Notes under the pieces: model-generated
Databases searched by the model: none
Seen by the model: the letters and a program-made list of their open reading frames with translations, nothing else
What the model was told of the DNA's origin: nothing
NCBI RefSeq assembly: GCF_045038405.1
Contig: NZ_CP173660.1
Span: 496,001-560,000, forward strand
Reading direction: 5' to 3'
Length of the DNA: 64,000 bases
Source of the DNA: Sellimonas caecigallum
GTDB taxonomy: Bacteria > Bacillota > Clostridia > Lachnospirales > Lachnospiraceae
In this document: one piece after another, positions 52,141 to 59,588 of the stretch
Layout: each line of letters starts with the position of its first letter
How positions within the stretch are numbered: the first letter of the stretch is position 1
Program-made: the position numbers and the translations under genes

Positions 52141-53220
52141 TCAAACTCCTTTCCCGACAATCCGTTCTTTCGCCGCCATTCTTCTCTCTCCAAACGGTCC
52201 CTGGCGAAGAGATTCCAGGCGATCCCGTATTTCCTGTTTTCTCTTTTCTGCCTCTTCATCCGGAAAATGTCCCAGTGCCTGTGCTGCTGCCGCGGCTGCC
52301 AGCCTTCCTTCATCCATTGCCGTACTTGCCTCTTCCACTCCGGCCGTATCTCCAGCCACATAAATTCCAGGTACACTGGATTCCATATTCTCATCGTGCA
52401 GCGGCATAAATCCACCCAGTTCCGGGACGAACCCATGACGTACGCCCGCCATCTGAGCCAGCTCGGAAAGCGGCCGAAGCCCGACTGCCACGCAAATCAC
52501 ATCCACATCTGTTTCCAGTTCCGTCCCTTCCACAATCTTTCCGCCCTGAAACTGTGCAATGACAGCTTTCTCTACTTTATCCGTCCCTTTGGCCTCTTTG
52601 ATCGTATATCCAAGATAAAACGGGATTCCGGCCCGACGTATTTTCGCCGCATGCACTCCATAGGCGCCGATCTTCGGCATCCCTTCCACAATTCCCACAA
52701 CATCCGCTCCGGCCTGCATCAGCTGATAAGCCACAATCACCCCTACATTTCCGGAACCCACCATCAAAATCCTCTTTCCAGGCAGTACTCTCCCCACATT
52801 GACCATCGTCTGTGCGGCTCCTGCCCCCATCACTCCAGGCAGCGTCCAACCTGGGAACCGAAGCGGGTTTTCTGCTCCCCCGGTACAGATCAACAGTTTT
52901 TCTGCCTCCACAACCTCAGTTACACCGTTGTGCAAAATGGCTGCCCGTTTATCGCTGAAAATCCCGATGCACGGACTGTTGAGCCATACTTCCACATTCA
53001 ATTCTTCCGTTTTCTGCAAAAGCTGCCTTCCGATATCTATTCCCCGCACCCCGGCGCTGTGAGCTTTTGATCCGAAAAATTTGTGAAGCTGTTTAAACAG
53101 CTGCCCGCCTGCCCGCCGGTTTTCATCTACCAGAAGGACGTCGCACCCGCGACTTTCCGCCTCGATGGCTGCCGCAAGCCCTGCCGGTCCTCCTCCTATA
53201 ATTACCACTTCTCGTTTCAT
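52141..53220 (-). CDS. NAD(P)/FAD-binding oxidoreductase, dehydrogenase alpha subunit
   Basis: The 359-residue flavoprotein has an FAD-binding GGGPAGLAAAIEAESRG (residues 9-25) and a second dinucleotide motif VGSGNVGVIVAYQLMQAG near 155. The FAD-closing motif GIYVAGDTAG lies near 290. It resembles the alpha subunit of heteromeric opine/hydroxyproline/hydrogen-cyanide-synthase-type dehydrogenases (OoxA/HcnB-like). It lacks the roughly 100-residue C-terminal BFD domain, which instead is found in the next gene. It starts within the stop of the [2Fe-2S] gene (ATGA). Confidence 0.86.
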   Translation of the reverse strand: MKREVVIIGGGPAGLAAAIEAESRGCDVLLVDENRRAGGQLFKQLHKFFGSKAHSAGVRGIDIGRQLLQKTEELNVEVWLNSPCIGIFSDKRAAILHNGVTEVVEAEKLLICTGGAENPLRFPGWTLPGVMGAGAAQTMVNVGRVLPGKRILMVGSGNVGVIVAYQLMQAGADVVGIVEGMPKIGAYGVHAAKIRRAGIPFYLGYTIKEAKGTDKVEKAVIAQFQGGKIVEGTELETDVDVICVAVGLRPLSELAQMAGVRHGFVPELGGFMPLHDENMESSVPGIYVAGDTAGVEEASTAMDEGRLAAAAAAQALGHFPDEEAEKRKQEIRDRLESLRQGPFGERRMAAKERIVGKGV

Positions 53221-53540
53221 CTTCCGGTTCCTCGCTTTCCGTAACCCTGCTGTGTCTCAATCGTCATCCCCGCCCTTACCGGCGTTATACATGTCCGTAC
53301 ATTCGGATTTCCATCTACCGTCATAACACAGTCTGTGCATTGTCCGATACCGCAGAAAATACCTCTTGGCTCATGTTTTTTTGCTGTATACCGGTGGATC
53401 TGAATCCCATTTGCAAGCAGCGCCGCCGCGATCGTCTCCCCTTCTTTTGCACGAAGCGTCTGCCCGTCCACTGTGATTTCCACAAAATTCTCTTCCTGTA
53501 TCCCCAGAATGGGATGCTCTCTCACTCTTCTGTCTTCCAT
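53217..53540 (-). CDS. [2Fe-2S]-binding dehydrogenase gamma subunit
   Basis: ATG 53540 (MEDRRVREHP) lies six bases after AAGGAG. The 107-residue protein is a plant-type ferredoxin-fold domain with C-x4-C-x2-C (FCGIGQCTDC, about residues 63-72) and a fourth Cys in VRTC. Small subunits like this one join the OoxA/HcnA-type dehydrogenases. It overlaps the alpha subunit gene by four bases and follows the epimerase gene by 36. Confidence 0.85.
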   Translation of the reverse strand: MEDRRVREHPILGIQEENFVEITVDGQTLRAKEGETIAAALLANGIQIHRYTAKKHEPRGIFCGIGQCTDCVMTVDGNPNVRTCITPVRAGMTIETQQGYGKRGTGR

Positions 53541-53576
53541 GACGTCTCCTTCTTTCTTCTCCACTTCCGTCTTATG

Positions 53577-54584
53577 CTAAGCCAGCTGATATCCTTCCTG
53601 GAAAATATCGTCCGGGTCAAGCAGGAAAGTATGGATTCCCGTTACCCAGGCTCTCCCGGTCACTTCCGGCACAACTGCCGGGCGTCCTGCCACTTCGGCG
53701 TCGTCCAGGTATTTACACAAAAACTGTGCCCCAATGATACTCTGATGGATAAACGACCCGCCTTTTTTTATCTGTCCCTTGGCTGCCAGCACGGCAAGTT
53801 TTGCCGATGTGCCTGTGCCGCAAGGGGAACGGTCTACCGCGCCCGGAGGGATAATCACTGCATTTCGAACCGCTCCGTCCGGCTGTCCGGAAGGTTCATA
53901 AAACTCAATATGAGTCACATGATTTTCGAAAGCCAGCGTCGGATGTTGTACCGGTATGGTGCGGTTGATCTCTTTTTTCAGGTAATTTCCCGCTTTTACC
54001 AGTTCTGATGCATGTTCCGGATCAATAGGGAGCCCCACCTGTTCTGCAGGGATGATCGCGTAAATATTTCCGCCATACGCGATATCCATATGAATTTTCC
54101 CATATCTTTCCGTCTCGACAACCGCATCTTGCGCAAGGACAAACGCCGGCGCATTGACGAATGTGACATTCACGGCTGAGCAGTTTTTTACCTCGATTTT
54201 CAGTTTGACAAGCCCTGCCGCTGTATCCAGCGTCACGTAAGTGTAAGGTTCCTTTACTTCCACCATCCCAGCTTCCACAAGCGCTGTACCGACCCCGATC
54301 GTGTCGTGTCCGCACATTGGCATCCAGCCTCCGACTTCAAAATACAATACGCCAAAATCCGCTTCTTCCCTGCAAGGCTCCGTAATGATCGTACCGGACA
54401 TTACCTCGTTTCCTCTTGGCTCGAATGTCAAAAGCTTCCGTATCCAGTCTCCTTTCCCGGCCATATATTCCATTTTCTCTTCCATACTTTTCCCCGGTAT
54501 AGGCGGGACTCCTCCGATCACATTTCTCGTCGGTTCCCCGCACGTATGTGTGTCGATGGTGTGAAATGACTTTCTGATTTTCAA
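53577..54584 (-). CDS. Proline racemase family, probable 4-hydroxyproline 2-epimerase
   Basis: Members of this family invert or dehydrate proline derivatives by a two-base mechanism. The 335-residue protein keeps both catalytic cysteines, in PMCGHDTIG (about residue 91) and DRSPCGTGTSA (about 253). That argues for a racemase/epimerase and against trans-3-hydroxyproline dehydratase, which lacks the first Cys. Proline racemase and hydroxyproline epimerase cannot be told apart by eye; the neighbouring dehydrogenase, DapA-family and aldehyde dehydrogenase genes favour the epimerase. It starts with TTG 54584, seven bases after AGGAGG, and is the first gene of the operon behind a consensus promoter. 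Confidence 0.87.
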   Translation of the reverse strand: MKIRKSFHTIDTHTCGEPTRNVIGGVPPIPGKSMEEKMEYMAGKGDWIRKLLTFEPRGNEVMSGTIITEPCREEADFGVLYFEVGGWMPMCGHDTIGVGTALVEAGMVEVKEPYTYVTLDTAAGLVKLKIEVKNCSAVNVTFVNAPAFVLAQDAVVETERYGKIHMDIAYGGNIYAIIPAEQVGLPIDPEHASELVKAGNYLKKEINRTIPVQHPTLAFENHVTHIEFYEPSGQPDGAVRNAVIIPPGAVDRSPCGTGTSAKLAVLAAKGQIKKGGSFIHQSIIGAQFLCKYLDDAEVAGRPAVVPEVTGRAWVTGIHTFLLDPDDIFQEGYQLA

Positions 54585-54642
54585 GGCTAAACCTCCTGTT
54601 CTTTGTGCAACTTATATAGACCGCGTTCTAGTTTCTGAATTT

Positions 54643-54670
54643 ATTATAGCATTTTTCACACCTTTGTCAA
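54643..54670 (-). promoter_or_regulatory. Consensus promoter of the hydroxyproline catabolic operon
   Basis: TTGACA (54665-54670), 16 bases, TATAAT (54643-54648) with an extended TG on the minus strand, 59 bases before the TTG start. The perfect match suggests a strong promoter that is held down by a repressor. Confidence 0.75.
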
Positions 54671-54676
54671 TATTAT

Positions 54677-54694
54677 TTTTCATTTTTATGAAAA
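54677..54694. promoter_or_regulatory. Inverted repeat, candidate operator
   Basis: TTTTCAT-tttt-ATGAAAA, perfect 7-base arms, lies seven bases upstream of the -35 of the catabolic operon. A related dyad TTTCA-N6-TGAAA lies at 54781-54796, upstream of the regulator promoter. Both could bind the XRE-cupin regulator encoded next to them; the AT-rich context makes chance occurrence possible. Confidence 0.4.
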
Positions 54695-54818
54695 TTTGTT
54701 TTTCTATTTTTGTATTTTATTGTTATAATTTGTTAGTTTTTTATCTTTTATGAAGTATTTTCCTTTTTTATCGTTATATTTTTCACTATCATGAAATTCA
54801 GGTCCGACGCAGGCAATC

Positions 54819-54847
54819 TTGACGTAAAAATAAAAATCTTTTATACT
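54819..54847 (+). promoter_or_regulatory. Promoter of the XRE-cupin regulator
   Basis: TTGACG (54819-54824), 17 bases, TATACT (54842-54847), 35 bases before ATG 54883, which follows AAGGAGGATGG. Confidence 0.7.
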
Positions 54848-54882
54848 GTCAGTATTTCAAGAAAGAAGAAGGAGGATGGACG

Positions 54883-55500
54883 ATGAGTCAAAATCTTGCA
54901 ATTGGAGAAAAAATCAAATCTCTCCGCACCGCGAAAGGGTTAACTTTAAAACAGCTTGGGGAGATGACCGATCTGTCCATCGGCTTTCTTTCCCAGATGG
55001 AACGCGGTATGTCTTCTATCGCAATCGATACGCTGGACAAAATTGCTTCCGTTCTCGGGGTAAGCTTCAACAGCTTTTTCAGCGATACGGAAGAGGGGCT
55101 GAAGGAAGATCCGGTAGTCCACAGTTTTTCGCGCAAAACGATACCGGTCAGCCCACAGATCATACAGAGTTTTTTGAGCCACGATATCGAAGCGTATGAT
55201 TTTCTGCCCCGAATTTTTCTTCTTATGCCTCTGGCAAACACAGACGAAGAGGAATTGGAGATGTACAGCCATTCCGGCGAAGAATTTATCTATGTCCTGG
55301 AAGGAATCGTCACAATCCAGCTCGGCTCATCTCAGCACATCCTTTATCCCGGAGACAGTATCCAGATTCATTCTAATGAAAAGCACAACTGGGTAAACCA
55401 TACAAATAAAATCGTGAAGCTTTTGACAGTCAATGTTCCAAATCCATTTCAGCACCCGGAGAAAGGATATATCCTGCCATCGGAGGATTTTCCCCTTTGA
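54883..55500 (+). CDS. XRE-family regulator with C-terminal cupin
   Basis: The 205-residue protein has an N-terminal Cro/C1-type helix-turn-helix (residues 10-65; LTLKQLGEMTDLSIGFLSQMERG is the recognition part, shown in short) and a C-terminal cupin_2 domain (about 110-190; HSGEEFIYVLEGIV, YPGDSIQIHSNEKHNW with His and Glu of the fold). Such regulators sense small metabolites through the cupin and often control amino-acid or polyamine catabolism next door. It is transcribed divergently from the hydroxyproline operon and convergently with the opp operon, so it most likely controls both, with hydroxyproline or an intermediate as effector. That role is inference. Confidence 0.9.
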   Translation: MSQNLAIGEKIKSLRTAKGLTLKQLGEMTDLSIGFLSQMERGMSSIAIDTLDKIASVLGVSFNSFFSDTEEGLKEDPVVHSFSRKTIPVSPQIIQSFLSHDIEAYDFLPRIFLLMPLANTDEEELEMYSHSGEEFIYVLEGIVTIQLGSSQHILYPGDSIQIHSNEKHNWVNHTNKIVKLLTVNVPNPFQHPEKGYILPSEDFPL

Positions 55501-55529
55501 CTGCCCTCATGATTTCCGTCCGAAATCAC

Positions 55530-55564
55530 AAAAGACACCTGCAGGTTTTCTGCAGGTGTCTTTT
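55530..55564. terminator. Bidirectional terminator between regulator and opp operon
   Basis: AAAAGACACCTGCAG / CTGCAGGTGTCTTTT perfect hairpin with a five-base loop between the convergent stops at 55500 and 55617. Confidence 0.85.
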
Positions 55565-55616
55565 GACTCTGTTATTCTTTTTTCATCTCCGATATCATCG
55601 GATCTGCTTTCTTGTT

Positions 55617-56588
55617 TTATTGTTTGTCCATCAGATGACAGGCCACTTTATGGCCTGGCGCAACTTCCCGGAGTTTTGGCACTTCTTTAAAGCACTTCTC
55701 CGTTGCATACTCACAGCGTTCTGCAAACCTGCAGCACTGCGGAGGGTTGATCGGACTTGGTATCTCGCCTTTGATCGGGATTCGCCGATTGTTCTTTGCC
55801 TTATCCGGATCTGCTTCCGGGATAGCTGAAAGAAGAGCCTTTGTGTATGGATGTTTTGGATTTCCATAGAGTTCTTCTGTCTCCGCTTCCTCTACTATCG
55901 TTCCAAGATACATAACAATCACACGGTCTGAAATATATTTTACAACACTCAGATCATGGGCAACAAACAGATACGTCAGTCCCCTTGATTCCTGAAGATC
56001 TTTTAACATATTGATAACCTGAGCCTGAATGGACACATCCAGGGCGGAAATCGGCTCATCACAGATGATAAAATCCGGATTGACGGAAAGCGCTCTTGCA
56101 ATTCCGATGCGCTGTCTCTGTCCTCCCGAAAACTCATGAGGGAACCTGGACATATGGTCTTTATTCAGTCCGACTGTCTCTAACAGTTCCTGAACCCTGG
56201 CATCTGCTTCTTTTGCAGACATACCGTGTTGTCTCAGCCCTTCCCCAACAATCTCTTTCACTGTCATACGGGAATTGAGCGATGCGTATGGATTCTGAAA
56301 AATCATCTGCACTTTCTGGCAGAATTCTTTCTTCTCTGCTTTTGACAATTTCGTAATATCTTTCCCGTCGTATATGACCTCTCCGCTTGTCGGTTCATAG
56401 AGACGGATCATACATCGGCCAGTCGTTGATTTGCCGCATCCGGACTCTCCTACCAATCCGACTGTTTCGCCTTTGTATATATCAAAGGAAACGTCATCGA
56501 CAGCTTTCAAATCGGCGTGTCTTCCCACTTTAAAATATTTGCATAAATGTTTAACCTGAACGAGAGGCTTCTTTTCTTTCTTATCCAT
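55617..56588 (-). CDS. Oligopeptide ABC transporter ATPase (OppF/DppF type)
   Basis: One of two ATPases that power peptide import. The 323-residue protein has Walker A GLVGESGCGKSTTGR (about 50), signature FSGGQRQRIGIAR (about 160), Walker B FIICDEPISALD and the switch His in FVAHDLSV. The C-terminal oligo_HPY extension has a Cys cluster (CCRFAERCEYATEKC) like OppF/DppF proteins, which may bind an iron-sulfur cluster. Its start overlaps the oppD-like stop by one base; it is the last gene before the terminator. Confidence 0.93.
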   Translation of the reverse strand: MDKKEKKPLVQVKHLCKYFKVGRHADLKAVDDVSFDIYKGETVGLVGESGCGKSTTGRCMIRLYEPTSGEVIYDGKDITKLSKAEKKEFCQKVQMIFQNPYASLNSRMTVKEIVGEGLRQHGMSAKEADARVQELLETVGLNKDHMSRFPHEFSGGQRQRIGIARALSVNPDFIICDEPISALDVSIQAQVINMLKDLQESRGLTYLFVAHDLSVVKYISDRVIVMYLGTIVEEAETEELYGNPKHPYTKALLSAIPEADPDKAKNNRRIPIKGEIPSPINPPQCCRFAERCEYATEKCFKEVPKLREVAPGHKVACHLMDKQ

Positions 56589-57631
56589 TATTTTACCTCT
56601 CCTTTCTCTATGGCTACTGCGCCCTGCTTTTTGATATCCGTATCCGGAGCATACTCATGCTGCAGCCAGCAGCTTGTCACATGTTCCTTGCACACCTGAT
56701 ATTCCAGAGGCGGATTGTCTTTGCACACATCCATCGCGTACTCACACCGCGCCGCAAATGGGCATCCCTTCGGAGGGAAGAACAGATCCGGAGGTGTCCC
56801 TTCGATTGGTTTCAGTTTTTCTCCCTTTTGCGTGTCCAGTTTTGCAATGGACTGCATTAACCCTTTTGTATACGGATGTGCCGTATTATAGAATATTTCG
56901 CTGACCGTACCTTTCTCCACTACTTTGCCGCCATACATGACAATGACTCTGTCACACATCCGGGCGATCACACCAAGATCGTGGGTAATCATGATAATCG
57001 ACGTGCCAAGCTTTTCCCTCAGTTCCAACAAAAGATCCAGTATCTGTGCTTCAATCGTCACGTCAAGAGACGTCGTCGGTTCATCGCAAATAACCAGACT
57101 TGGACGGCTTACAAGAGCAATGGCGATCATAACACGCTGCTTCATACCGCCGGAAAGTTCATGCGGATACTGCCGGTATCGTTTTTCCACATCTGAGATA
57201 CCTACCAGTTTCATAATTTCCAACGCTTTTTCTTTCACTTCACTTTTTGAGATATCCGTCCGTCCGAGAAAAACTTCTTCAATCTGTTTTCCGATTCTCA
57301 TAGTGGGATTTAAGGATGTCATCGGATCCTGAAATACAAATCCAATATCCCGTCCGCGGATGTTGCGCAGCTCTTTTTTATTCATTTTCAAAATATCTTT
57401 TCCATTAAAGAAAATTTCTCCGCCCTCAAAAAATCCAGGCGGCTCCGGATTCAAACGCATGATACACTGTGCCGTCACGCTTTTTCCGCATCCGGACTCT
57501 CCTACGATACCGAGAATTTCTCCTTTTCGTACTTCAAAGCTGACGTCTCGGACAGCCTTTACCTCCCCGCCGTATGTTCGGAAAGAGTACACGACATTTT
57601 TTAATTCCAGTATTTTATCGTTTTCTGACAT
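56588..57631 (-). CDS. Oligopeptide ABC transporter ATPase (OppD/DppD type)
   Basis: The 347-residue ATPase has Walker A GIVGESGCGKSVTAQ (about 40), signature ELSGGMKQRVMIA (about 160), Walker B LVICDEPTTSLD and MITHDLGVIA. The C-terminal extension again carries cysteines (KGCPFAARCEYAMDVC). It pairs with the OppF-type ATPase. Start at ATG 57631 behind AGGAGG, 12 bases after the permease gene. Confidence 0.93.
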   Translation of the reverse strand: MSENDKILELKNVVYSFRTYGGEVKAVRDVSFEVRKGEILGIVGESGCGKSVTAQCIMRLNPEPPGFFEGGEIFFNGKDILKMNKKELRNIRGRDIGFVFQDPMTSLNPTMRIGKQIEEVFLGRTDISKSEVKEKALEIMKLVGISDVEKRYRQYPHELSGGMKQRVMIAIALVSRPSLVICDEPTTSLDVTIEAQILDLLLELREKLGTSIIMITHDLGVIARMCDRVIVMYGGKVVEKGTVSEIFYNTAHPYTKGLMQSIAKLDTQKGEKLKPIEGTPPDLFFPPKGCPFAARCEYAMDVCKDNPPLEYQVCKEHVTSCWLQHEYAPDTDIKKQGAVAIEKGEVK

Positions 57632-57643
57632 TTTTCAGTCCTC

Positions 57644-58567
57644 CTATTCCGTTCCTCGCAGTTTCGGGTCAACCGCATCTCTAAGACCGTTCCCTAAAAG
57701 ATTCAGCGCCAGCATCGTCGTGCAGACAAAGAAGGCTGGAACCAGTATTTCATGCGGATAATATCTCAGGAACTGAATTCCCTCTTTACAGATAACGCCC
57801 CAGCTGCAGTCCGGCGGAACGATACCAAGCCCGATATAGCTTAAAAAGGCTTCCTGGAAAATCGCTCCCGGAATAGCCATACACAGATTCGTCACAAGCA
57901 GTCCCAGAATATTCGGAATAATGTGTCTCAAAATAATTTTTATATCTGGAATACCCAAAACCTTTGCCGCCAACACAAAATCCTGTTCCTTCAAGCGGTA
58001 CACCTCGCCTCGTACGAAACGGCATGTTCCAATCCATCCCACAACGCACATTGCCACAATAAGAGGGGTAATTCCCTTTCCGAGAACCATCATGACAAGA
58101 ATTGTGATGATAAGACTCGGTATTCCATAAAGGACATCCACAAGACGCATGACGATCATGTCAAGTTTGCCGCCGTAAAATCCGCACAGGCCTCCGACTA
58201 CGGCTCCCACACACATATTCAGTACAGCGGAAATCAGACCGATGGACAAGGATACTCTTGCCCCCATCCAGATACGAACCCACATATCACGCCCGGTCGA
58301 ATCGCATCCCAGCCAGTGTTCCGCCGAAAACATTGCATGTCTTGCATCTACATCCATCTGCGACTGTGTATACTGGCTGAACATAGGTGCAAAGATTGCA
58401 AGGAGCGCGTACAGAACAACGATACAAAGACCGATAAACGCACTTTTATTTTTTCTCAGTCGTCTCCACGCATCCGACCAGAAGGAAAGAGACGGCCTGC
58501 TGATGCTCTCCATCCGGACAGCATCTTTTCCCCGTATAACAAATGATTCTTTTTTCAATTCTGCCAT
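57644..58567 (-). CDS. Oligopeptide ABC transporter permease (OppC/DppC type)
   Basis: The 307-residue integral membrane protein has a cytoplasmic N-terminal stretch of about 38 residues, a first helix (SAFIGLCIVVLYALLAIFAP), the OppC N-terminal domain and five more helices. The ATPase-contacting EAA-like loop reads GTCRFVRGEVYRLKEQDFVLAAK (shown in part; about 190). It lies nine bases after the other permease gene. Confidence 0.93.
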   Translation of the reverse strand: MAELKKESFVIRGKDAVRMESISRPSLSFWSDAWRRLRKNKSAFIGLCIVVLYALLAIFAPMFSQYTQSQMDVDARHAMFSAEHWLGCDSTGRDMWVRIWMGARVSLSIGLISAVLNMCVGAVVGGLCGFYGGKLDMIVMRLVDVLYGIPSLIITILVMMVLGKGITPLIVAMCVVGWIGTCRFVRGEVYRLKEQDFVLAAKVLGIPDIKIILRHIIPNILGLLVTNLCMAIPGAIFQEAFLSYIGLGIVPPDCSWGVICKEGIQFLRYYPHEILVPAFFVCTTMLALNLLGNGLRDAVDPKLRGTE

Positions 58568-58576
58568 ATCTCTTAC

Positions 58577-59497
58577 CTACCTTTTTCCAATACGTACACG
58601 CGGATCGGCTACACCGTATAAAATATCCACAATCAAGTTACATGTTACAAGGAAAATACCGTAGAATATCGTCATCCCAAGCACCATGGAGTAATCGTTG
58701 TTTGAAACACTTTCCACGTAATATTTTCCCATTCCTGGAATGGCAAAAATCGATTCCAATACGAATGTACCTGTAAGTACGGACGCTACTGTCGGCCCAA
58801 GCACCGTCATAACCGGCATGATGGCGTTCCGTATTTGATGTTTGTACGTTACCCGTAAATCTGACACCCCTTTTGAACGGGCTGTCTTAATATAATCCTG
58901 CTGCGTAACTTCCAGCATGCTTGCACGCATGATACGCGAGACGGATGCCAGCGTATAGAATGCCAGCGCGCAGGCCGGAAGAATCGTGTATTCGATCCCT
59001 TCGTATTTTGCAACCGGAAGAAGTCCCCATCTGATACCAAAAAGATACTGGAGTACCGCACCCATGATAAAGTCCGGGATACTTGTTCCAAGCACCGCGA
59101 TGATGACACAGAAGAAATCCAGTTTCTTTCCTCTGTTTCTCGCAGAGATAATTCCCAGGACAAGGCCAATGGATACTGCAAGTACCAAAGCACGGATCCC
59201 AAGATCCGCAGAAAACGGGAATGTTTCTCCGATGATATCGTTGACCGTTCTGTTTGTAAATTTCATGGAATATCCGAAATTCCCCTGAAGCAAATTGCCC
59301 ATATACACCAGATACTGTACAATAAGCGGTTTGTCAAACCCATAGTACGCTTCCATATTCGCCGCAACTTCCGGCGTCAGCTTTGCGCTCGTAAAAGGCG
59401 TACCTGGCATCAGACGCACAAGAAAGAACACAATTGTGATCAGTACCCAGATCGTCAGAACCGCTGCTATTACACGCTTTATAATATACTTGAGCAT
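58577..59497 (-). CDS. Oligopeptide ABC transporter permease (OppB/DppB type)
   Basis: The 306-residue permease starts with the typical MLKYIIKRVIAAVLTIWV first helix, followed by the PGTPF motif of OppB proteins and five further helices. The EAA loop is SMLEVTQQDYIKTARSKGVS (shown in 20 residues; about 205). It lies 91 bases after the binding-protein gene, with a strong hairpin in the gap. Confidence 0.93.
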   Translation of the reverse strand: MLKYIIKRVIAAVLTIWVLITIVFFLVRLMPGTPFTSAKLTPEVAANMEAYYGFDKPLIVQYLVYMGNLLQGNFGYSMKFTNRTVNDIIGETFPFSADLGIRALVLAVSIGLVLGIISARNRGKKLDFFCVIIAVLGTSIPDFIMGAVLQYLFGIRWGLLPVAKYEGIEYTILPACALAFYTLASVSRIMRASMLEVTQQDYIKTARSKGVSDLRVTYKHQIRNAIMPVMTVLGPTVASVLTGTFVLESIFAIPGMGKYYVESVSNNDYSMVLGMTIFYGIFLVTCNLIVDILYGVADPRVRIGKR

Positions 59498-59520
59498 TTC
59501 TCATCCTCCTACCGTAAGCG

Positions 59521-59569
59521 AAAGAATCCGCCGCCCAGTCTGCTGCCGGGCAGCGGTCTTCGATTCTTT
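59521..59569 (-). other. Stable intercistronic hairpin between oppA- and oppB-type genes
   Basis: On the minus strand AAAGAATC...CCGCtGCCC folds with GGGCgGCGG...ATTCTTT. There is no U-tract (CGCTTACGG follows), so it should stabilise or process the mRNA or cause partial termination. It would let the binding protein be made in excess over the membrane parts. Confidence 0.6.
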
Positions 59570-59588
59570 CATTCTATTTCATGAATGA

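Noticed and set aside
51217..53070. Long open frame on the plus strand opposite the dehydrogenase genes (617 codons)
   Set aside because: It is the complement of four overlapping, motif-bearing minus-strand genes; its translation is Cys/His/Arg/Ser-rich with no domain, and it has no ribosome site.
53577..54584. trans-3-hydroxyproline dehydratase instead of epimerase
   Set aside because: Both catalytic cysteines (PMCGH and RSPCGTG) are present; the dehydratases lack the first one.
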